A DNA stretch of 64,000 nt from Alistipes timonensis JC136 (GTDB lineage: Bacteria > Bacteroidota > Bacteroidia > Bacteroidales > Rikenellaceae), in the NCBI RefSeq assembly GCF_900107675.1, contig NZ_FNRI01000001.1, forward strand, positions 62,001-126,000, in the 5' to 3' direction. Positions 58,321-64,000 of this stretch are shown piece after piece (position 1 is the stretch's first letter; each line of letters begins with the position of its first letter). The notes under the pieces were generated by a model, which had not been told where the DNA came from, searched no databases, and was given only the letters and a program-made list of their open reading frames with translations. The translations under genes and the position numbers were made by a program.

Positions 58321-61137
58321 ATGGAAGATACGATCAAAATACTCGGCGCCCGGGTCCATAACCTCCGGAATGTGGACCTCGAAATCCCGCGCCGCAAACT
58401 GGTAGTCGTCACCGGGCTCTCGGGCTCGGGCAAATCGTCGCTGGCCTTCGACACGATCTATGCTGAGGGACAGCGCCGCTATATGGAGACCCTTTCGACC
58501 TACGCGCGGCAGTTCGTGGGGACGATGGAGCGTCCCGACGTGGACAAGATCACGGGTCTGAGCCCCGTGGTGGCCATCGAGCAGAAGACGACCAACAAGA
58601 ATCCCCGTTCGACGGTCGGCACCGTCACCGAAATCAACGACTTCCTGCGCCTCCTCTATGCGCGGGCGTCGCGGGCCTATTCGCCCGTCACGGGCGAGGA
58701 GATGGTCCACTACACCGACGACCAGATCGCCGACCTGATCCTCGGGGGTTTCGCCGGGCGCAAGATCGCCCTGATGGCCCCCGTCGTGAAAGGCCGCAAA
58801 GGACACTACCGCGAACTGTTCGAATCGCTGGCCAAGAAAGGTTACATCTATGCCCGCATCGACGGCGAAATCCGCGAAATATCGTCCGGCATGCGCCTCG
58901 ACCGTTATAAGATTCACACGATCGACTTGGTGGTCGACCGGCTGACGGTGAACGAGGAGTCCCGCGACCGGCTGATGACCTCGCTGAAGGAGTCGATGCG
59001 GCAGGGCAAGGGCACGATGGCCGTCTATGATTACGGCACCGAGCAGCAGCGCTTCTATTCGCGCCACCTGATGTGCCCCTCGACGGGCATGGCCTTCGAG
59101 GACCCCGCGCCCCACACCTTTTCGTTCAACTCCCCGAAGGGCGCCTGCCCCCATTGCAACGGACTGGGCGAGGAGGCCGTGTTCGACATCGGAAAGATCA
59201 TCCCCGACACCCGGCTTTCGCTGCGCGACGGGGCCGTCGAGCCGCTGGGCAAGTACCGCAACAACATGCTCTTCGCCATCCTCGAGATGCTGGGCCGCCG
59301 CTACGATTTCACGCTGGACGACCCCGTCGAGAGCTTTTCCCAGGAGGCGCTGAACGCCGTGCTGTACGGCGATTCCGAACCGCTGACGGTCGACCTCTCG
59401 GAGTTCAGCTCCCCGGGCGGACGGCAGTTTCTCTCGTGGGAGGGCGTCGCCGAATACATCGGCCGCACCGAGGACGACGATTCGAAGCGCGGCCAGAAAT
59501 GGCGCGACCAGTTCCTCGTCTACCGCAAATGTTCGGTCTGCGGCGGCACGCGTCTCAAAAAGGAGGCTTTGCAGTTCCGTGTCGCCGGCAAAAATATCGC
59601 CGAGGTTTCGGCCATGGCCATTTCGGAGTTTTCGGAGTGGGTGCCCGCGATTCAGGCGCAGATGTCCGAAAAGGAGTGGAAGATCGCCCAGGAGATCGTT
59701 AAGGAGATTCGTGAGCGCCTGCGTTTCCTGATGGACGTGGGGTTGGGGTATCTTTCGCTGGCGCGTTCGTCGCGCTCGCTGTCGGGCGGCGAGAGCCAGC
59801 GCATCCGCCTCGCCACGCAGATCGGGTCGAAACTCGTCAACGTGCTTTACATTCTCGACGAACCCTCGATCGGCCTTCACCAGCGCGACAACCAGCGGTT
59901 GATCCGCAGTCTCGAGGAGCTGCGCGACGCGGGCAACTCGGTGATCGTCGTCGAGCACGACGAGGACATGATGCGCGCCGCCGATTTTATCGTCGACGTG
60001 GGTCCCCGCGCGGGCCGCAAGGGCGGCAACATCGTCGCCGCCGGGACTTTCGACGACATTTTGAAATCCGATACCATCACCGCCGACTACCTCACGGGAC
60101 GCCGGCGGATCGAGATCCCCGAAACGCTGCGCAAGGGCACGGGCGAGAGCATCGTGATCCGCGGGGCCCGGGGCAACAACCTCAAAAACGTCACGGCGGA
60201 GTTCCCGCTGGGCAAATTCATCTGCGTGACGGGCGTCAGCGGTTCGGGCAAGTCGACGCTGGTCAACGAGACCCTGCGTCCGATCCTGTCGAAAGCCCTT
60301 TACCGCTCCTTCGACCAACCGCTGGAATACGATGCGGCCGAGGGCATCGACCGGATCGACAAACTGGTGGTCGTGGACCAGTCGCCCATCGGGCGCACCC
60401 CGCGGTCGAATCCCGCGACCTATTCGAACGTCTTCGCCGACATCCGCAAGCTGTTCGAAATGACCCCCGACGCCCAGATTCGAGGTTTCAAAGCGGGGCG
60501 TTTCTCGTTCAACGTCAAAGGCGGCCGCTGCGAGGAGTGCCGGGGTGCGGGCGTGCAGACCATCGAGATGAATTTCCTGCCCGACGTCTATGTGCGCTGC
60601 AAGGCGTGCGGCGGTCACCGCTACAACCGCGAGACGCTCGAGGTGAAGTACAAGGGCAAGAACATCGACGACGTGCTGAACATGACGGTCAATATGGCCG
60701 TGGAGTTCTTCGAGAACATTCCCAATATCCATCAGAAGCTCAAAGCGATTCAGGAGGTGGGCCTCGGCTACCTGACGCTCGGCCAGCCCTGCACGACGCT
60801 GTCGGGCGGCGAGAGCCAGCGCATCAAACTCTCCTCGGAGCTGTCGAAGCGCGACACGGGGCGCACGCTCTACATCCTCGACGAGCCCACGACGGGACTC
60901 CATTTCGAGGATATCCGCCTGCTGCTGGAGGTGCTGAACAAACTCGTCGACCGCGGCAATACGGTCATCGTCATCGAGCACAACCTCGATGTCGTGAAGG
61001 TCGCCGACCACATTATAGATATAGGTCCCGAGGGCGGGGCCGCCGGCGGTGAGATCATCGCCGCGGGTACGCCGCACGAAATCGCGCAGTGCGAACGCAG
61101 CTATACGGGGCAGTTTCTCGCAAAATTAGGCATTTAG
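58321..61137 (+). CDS. uvrA: Excinuclease ABC subunit UvrA
   Basis: 938 residues, like E. coli UvrA in length. Walker A motifs GLSGSGKSSLAFD (about 31) and GVSGSGKSTLVN (about 635), ABC signatures LSGGESQRIRLA and LSGGESQRIKLS, and Walker B ILDEPSIGLH and ILDEPTTGLH. UvrA dimers find bulky DNA lesions for UvrB. The C-terminal zinc module is complete (CEEC...CKAC), but in the first module one side reads CPST instead of CxxC. The start MEDTIKILGARVHNLRN matches the family; longer in-frame starts are not supported. Confidence 0.96.
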   Translation: MEDTIKILGARVHNLRNVDLEIPRRKLVVVTGLSGSGKSSLAFDTIYAEGQRRYMETLSTYARQFVGTMERPDVDKITGLSPVVAIEQKTTNKNPRSTVGTVTEINDFLRLLYARASRAYSPVTGEEMVHYTDDQIADLILGGFAGRKIALMAPVVKGRKGHYRELFESLAKKGYIYARIDGEIREISSGMRLDRYKIHTIDLVVDRLTVNEESRDRLMTSLKESMRQGKGTMAVYDYGTEQQRFYSRHLMCPSTGMAFEDPAPHTFSFNSPKGACPHCNGLGEEAVFDIGKIIPDTRLSLRDGAVEPLGKYRNNMLFAILEMLGRRYDFTLDDPVESFSQEALNAVLYGDSEPLTVDLSEFSSPGGRQFLSWEGVAEYIGRTEDDDSKRGQKWRDQFLVYRKCSVCGGTRLKKEALQFRVAGKNIAEVSAMAISEFSEWVPAIQAQMSEKEWKIAQEIVKEIRERLRFLMDVGLGYLSLARSSRSLSGGESQRIRLATQIGSKLVNVLYILDEPSIGLHQRDNQRLIRSLEELRDAGNSVIVVEHDEDMMRAADFIVDVGPRAGRKGGNIVAAGTFDDILKSDTITADYLTGRRRIEIPETLRKGTGESIVIRGARGNNLKNVTAEFPLGKFICVTGVSGSGKSTLVNETLRPILSKALYRSFDQPLEYDAAEGIDRIDKLVVVDQSPIGRTPRSNPATYSNVFADIRKLFEMTPDAQIRGFKAGRFSFNVKGGRCEECRGAGVQTIEMNFLPDVYVRCKACGGHRYNRETLEVKYKGKNIDDVLNMTVNMAVEFFENIPNIHQKLKAIQEVGLGYLTLGQPCTTLSGGESQRIKLSSELSKRDTGRTLYILDEPTTGLHFEDIRLLLEVLNKLVDRGNTVIVIEHNLDVVKVADHIIDIGPEGGAAGGEIIAAGTPHEIAQCERSYTGQFLAKLGI

Positions 61138-61189
61138 CGCTTTCGGCATAAAAATTGTTCAGTCATAGCCGTAACAAACCTTATGTGCT

Positions 61190-61732
61190 ATGAAAAAAAC
61201 AGTCATTATCGTCTTGGGGCTGCTGCTTACCGCAACGGCCGTCACCGTGATCGGGCAGAAGAAAATCCTGTCGCCCAAAGAGGAACGCCGCGAGGTGCGC
61301 GAGAAACGCCGTGCGGAACGCATCGCCAACTACGAGAAGTTCATGGACTCGCTCGTGCTGTCGCGCAATTTCCAGTTCAATCCCTCGACCATGCAGCGTC
61401 AGCCCGCGGGTCCCATGCGCCAGATCATGAACCCCGCGTTCAACGTCGGCGTCTGGGACGGCACGATCGACATCTGCCTGCCCTATATCAAGGGATACGT
61501 GCCGCCTTACTACGTGACGGTTCTCAACTACACGGTCTCCGACGTGCAGGGCTACACCACCGAACAGACCCATGAGGGGTGGATGGTGACCTTCTCGACG
61601 TCGTTGTTCTCGGCTTCGACCTACACCTTCACCTTCGAGATATTCTCCCGGACGGGCGGCGCCAACCTCACGATCACTAATCCGTGGTACAGCCCCGTGC
61701 AGTATTCGGGTTCGATTTCGCAATTGTATTGA
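61190..61732 (+). CDS. DUF4251 exported protein
   Basis: 180 residues. Signal peptide MKKTVIIVLGLLLTATAVTVIGQ, then a charged helix and the DUF4251 domain (FMDSLVLSRNFQFNPSTMQ... near 45 and TFEIFSRTGGANLTITNPWYSPVQYSGSI near the end). A small periplasmic family limited to Bacteroidota; function unknown. Two bases separate it from a second DUF4251 gene, a tandem duplicate. Confidence 0.87.
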   Translation: MKKTVIIVLGLLLTATAVTVIGQKKILSPKEERREVREKRRAERIANYEKFMDSLVLSRNFQFNPSTMQRQPAGPMRQIMNPAFNVGVWDGTIDICLPYIKGYVPPYYVTVLNYTVSDVQGYTTEQTHEGWMVTFSTSLFSASTYTFTFEIFSRTGGANLTITNPWYSPVQYSGSISQLY

Positions 61733-61734
61733 TT

Positions 61735-62379
61735 ATGAAACGTTTTTTTGCGGCCGGGACAGCCTTTTTGCTGGCCTGCCCGGTCGTCGCCCAGTCCCCG
61801 CAGTTTTCTGTGGGGACTTCGGGCGCTGACAGCATTCCCCAGACCACGATCGTCCCCGTGCAGCAGCCTCCGGTCCGGGTCGTGGAGCGCACGACCGTCT
61901 ACGAGGAGCCGGAGAGGGGCATGGACCGTGCCCAGCGGCGGGCCTATCGGGCGAAGGTCTACGCCGCGAAGATCGATTCGCTGGTCCAGTCGCGCAACTA
62001 TATGTTCTTCCCCAACTCGATGCAGGAGATTCCCGGCGGGATGATTCGCTCGATCTATGCCGACTATTTCTTTTTCGGGATGTTCGTCGACCATGTCGAG
62101 GTGCATTTGCCCACCGAGCGGGGCGTCACGCAGTATGTCGAGATGCTGAATTTCGACTCGATGTCGATCCGCGACTACCGGGCGGCACGCACGCAGTGGG
62201 GGTGGTCGGTCACGTTCAACATTGCCGACGGCGATGCCCTGTACCACGCCGATTTCGCCGTCTCGACCGTCACGGGCGAAACGGTGCTGACGCTTCTGAC
62301 GCCCGCCGTCACGATGCGTTATGTCGGATGGCTGTGGAACAAACGGGTCAATGACCCGCGTTATCACCGGATGGATTGA
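61735..62379 (+). CDS. DUF4251 exported protein (paralogue)
   Basis: 214 residues. Signal peptide MKRFFAAGTAFLLACPVVAQ, a Pro/Val linker, the RRAYRAKVYAAKIDSLVQSRNYMFFPNSMQEIPGG block that parallels the first DUF4251 gene, and a matching C-terminal beta stretch (FAVSTVTGETVLTLLTPAVTMRYVGWL). Together with its upstream partner it looks like a diverged tandem pair. Function unknown. Confidence 0.87.
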   Translation: MKRFFAAGTAFLLACPVVAQSPQFSVGTSGADSIPQTTIVPVQQPPVRVVERTTVYEEPERGMDRAQRRAYRAKVYAAKIDSLVQSRNYMFFPNSMQEIPGGMIRSIYADYFFFGMFVDHVEVHLPTERGVTQYVEMLNFDSMSIRDYRAARTQWGWSVTFNIADGDALYHADFAVSTVTGETVLTLLTPAVTMRYVGWLWNKRVNDPRYHRMD

Positions 62380-62380
62380 C

Positions 62381-62408
62381 AAAAGGCTGCCCGAGGGCAG
62401 CCTTTTCG
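62381..62408. terminator. Bidirectional intrinsic terminator
   Basis: AAAAGGCTGCCC and GGGCAGCCTTTT, two-base spacer; separates the DUF4251 pair from the converging ispF gene. Confidence 0.85.
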
Positions 62409-62428
62409 TTCGTGTGAGGCCCCTTAGC

Positions 62429-62908
62429 CTATTTCTTGCAGATCAATGCCACGGCGGAGACGGAAATGCCTTCCTCCCGTCCCTCGAAGCCCAGATGCTC
62501 TGTGGTTGTAGCTTTGACCGACACCCGGTCATCGTCTACACCCATTGCGTCGGCCATCGCGGTGCGCATGGCGTCGATGTGCGGCCGCAGTTTGGGCCGC
62601 TGTGCGCGGATCGTGCAGTCCACGTTTCCGATCTCGTAGCCTTTCTCACGCAGCAGCGCCGCGACTTTCCGCAGCAGTATCTTCGAGTCGATGCCCCTGA
62701 ACTCGTCCGACGTGTCGGGGAAATGCAGTCCGATGTCGCCCAGCGCCGCAGCGCCCAGCAGGGCGTCGCACAAGGCGTGGATCACCACATCGCCGTCCGA
62801 ATGGGCGACGCATCCTTTCGTGTGCGCGATCTCTATGCCGCCGAGCACCAGCGGCAGGCCGTCGGCCAGGGCATGTACGTCGTATCCGTGTCCTATTCTG
62901 AAATCCAT
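62429..62908 (-). CDS. ispF: 2-C-methyl-D-erythritol 2,4-cyclodiphosphate synthase
   Basis: 159 residues. GHGYDVHALADG carries the metal Asp/His, GCVAHSDGDVVIHALCDALLGAAALGDIGLHFPDTS the second metal His and the substrate loop, and TTTEHLGFEGREEGI the CDP-binding end. Fifth-step enzyme of the methylerythritol phosphate route to isoprenoids. A minus-strand TAACTTTG promoter lies at 62931-62938. Confidence 0.97.
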   Translation of the reverse strand: MDFRIGHGYDVHALADGLPLVLGGIEIAHTKGCVAHSDGDVVIHALCDALLGAAALGDIGLHFPDTSDEFRGIDSKILLRKVAALLREKGYEIGNVDCTIRAQRPKLRPHIDAMRTAMADAMGVDDDRVSVKATTTEHLGFEGREEGISVSAVALICKK

Positions 62909-62930
62909 CGGTTTCCGTATTTTATATTGT

Positions 62931-62957
62931 CAAAGTTACGGATTTTTCCTAACTTTG
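62931..62957. promoter_or_regulatory. Divergent promoters of ispF and the dipeptidase
   Basis: TAACTTTG on the minus strand (62931-62938) and on the plus strand (62950-62957), facing away from each other with 11 bases between. Confidence 0.7.
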
Positions 62958-62974
62958 CAAAAATGCAAATGCCT

Positions 62975-64000
62975 ATGTCAGAAATTACCTCGCTGGAGCC
63001 CCGCCTCGTGTGGGAACAGTTCGACGCCATCACGCGCGTTCCGCGTCCTTCGAAAAAGGAGGGCAAGATCATCGACTTCTTGGTCGACTTCGCAAAAAAA
63101 CACCATATCGAGTACAAGAAGGACGCCATCGGCAACGTCGTGATGCGCAAACCTGCCACGCCGGGCTTCGAGGAGCGTCCCGCGGTGATTCTCCAGTCGC
63201 ACATGGACATGGTCTGCGAAAAGAACTCCGACGTGGAGTTCGATTTCGACAACGACCCCATCCGCACGCGCATCGACGGCGGGTGGGTCAGGGCCGAGGG
63301 TACGACGCTGGGCGCCGATTGCGGCATCGGCATGGCCGCTGCGCTGGCCGTGCTGCTCGACGAGTCGGTGGAGCACGGACCCCTCGAAGCGCTGTTCACC
63401 GTTGACGAGGAGACGGGCCTCACGGGTGCGTTCGAGCTGGGCGAGGGGATGCTCACTGGCAAATATCTCGTCAATCTCGATTCGGAGGACGAGGGCGAGA
63501 TCTTCATCGGCTGTGCGGGCGGCATCGACACCATCGCCACGTTCCACTACACGATGGAGCCTGCGCCGAAGAATTACGCCTTCTTCCGCGTCGATGTCTC
63601 AGACCTGCAGGGCGGACACTCGGGCGACGACATCGACAAGGGCCGCGTCAACTCGAACAAGACCGTGGCGCGCCTGCTGTGGGACGGCATGCAGTCGTGC
63701 GAGCTGAAACTGAGCTACTTCAACGGCGGAAACCTCCGCAATGCCATTCCCCGCGAGGCTTACGCCATTTTCGGCGTCCCCGCCAGACTTAAAGGGGAGT
63801 TCGTGAAACGTTATAACCTGTTTGCCGCGGACCTCGAAGCCGAGTTCCGCTTCCGCGAACCCAATTTCCGGATCACCCTCAACGAGATGCCGCAGGTGGA
63901 GGAGGTCCTCGACGCGCGGACGCAGTTCGCGCTGGTCTATTCGATCGTGGGCGTGCCCAACGGCGTCATCGCCATGTCGTTCGCCGTTCCGGGACTGGTC
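62975..64000 (+). CDS. pepD: Aminoacyl-histidine dipeptidase PepD (partial)
   Basis: 342 residues are visible; the C-terminus lies past the window. M20-family signature: ILQSHMDMVCEK (zinc His and catalytic Asp), GADCGIGMAAAL (bridging Asp), TVDEETGLTGAFEL (catalytic and zinc Glu) and NLDSEDEGEIFIGCAGG (zinc Asp), followed by the lid insertion GGHSGDDIDKGRVNSNK. Cleaves Xaa-His and other dipeptides in the cytosol. ATGs at 62963 and 62969 are also in frame, but 62975 gives the MSEITSLEPRLVW start of homologues and lies beyond the likely transcription start. Confidence 0.93.
   Translation, partial: MSEITSLEPRLVWEQFDAITRVPRPSKKEGKIIDFLVDFAKKHHIEYKKDAIGNVVMRKPATPGFEERPAVILQSHMDMVCEKNSDVEFDFDNDPIRTRIDGGWVRAEGTTLGADCGIGMAAALAVLLDESVEHGPLEALFTVDEETGLTGAFELGEGMLTGKYLVNLDSEDEGEIFIGCAGGIDTIATFHYTMEPAPKNYAFFRVDVSDLQGGHSGDDIDKGRVNSNKTVARLLWDGMQSCELKLSYFNGGNLRNAIPREAYAIFGVPARLKGEFVKRYNLFAADLEAEFRFREPNFRITLNEMPQVEEVLDARTQFALVYSIVGVPNGVIAMSFAVPGLV

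Overview
The window is a GC-rich chromosomal segment from a member of the Bacteroidales, most likely an Alistipes-type Rikenellaceae. That is inferred from gene content and from the near-universal Bacteroidota promoter signature (TAnnTTTG, often with TTTG about 19 bases upstream). It also fits the lineage-typical families seen here: DUF4199, DUF4293, DUF4294, DUF4251, DUF5689, DUF2975, fimbrillin, a long NusB, and a TonB-dependent receptor paired with a surface lipoprotein. No ribosomal RNA is present; there is one tRNA-Gln and one SRP RNA.

Layout. 1-8.3 kb: OsmC protein (cut by the edge), a TPR/outer-membrane-barrel pair, a superoxide dismutase fused to rubredoxin, an ABM monooxygenase, a NYN/OST-HTH RNase and a nitronate monooxygenase. 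8.4-12.3 kb: SRP RNA, MltG, a Sua5/YrdC-type protein, DUF4199, a dolichol-phosphate-mannose-synthase-like glycosyltransferase and DUF4293. 12.5-21.5 kb: a secreted nucleic-acid-processing locus (two DUF5689 lipoproteins, a NUC1 nuclease lipoprotein, an exonuclease/endonuclease/phosphatase, a TonB receptor). 21.5-30.4 kb: phosphoglycerol-transferase-like sulfatase, M16 protease, HTH/DUF2975 pair, lone fimbrillin, membrane protein and acyl-ACP thioesterase. 30.4-47.7 kb: ferritin, GT4, MFS, TPR, Era, a rod-like ncRNA, Ffh, VanW, NhaD, tRNA-Gln, YajC, NusB, BaiN-like flavoprotein and a cobalamin adenosyltransferase. 47.8-53.9 kb: an AT-rich accessory island. 53.9-64 kb: a return to GC-rich housekeeping genes (methyltransferase, CvfB, CocE hydrolase, nitrilase, UvrA, two DUF4251, IspF, PepD cut by the edge).

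The most unusual material falls in four places. First, the island at 47.8-53.8 kb carries a stand-alone GHKL-ATPase fused to a PD-(D/E)XK nuclease (candidate anti-phage effector), an IS1595-type transposase, and a beta-propeller lipoprotein whose reading frame is broken at a run of nine G; the transposase and lipoprotein are bracketed by about 60-bp inverted repeats that each carry an outward promoter. Second, a 90-bp 'promoter-to-promoter' repeat with a covarying palindrome is arrayed in tandem before a glycosyltransferase and occurs again, once, before yajC. Third, a long rod-like putative RNA with its own promoter and terminator lies between era and ffh. Fourth, the superoxide dismutase has a complete rubredoxin domain at its C-terminus. 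None of these could be checked against databases here; each functional claim is separated into what is seen and what is inferred.
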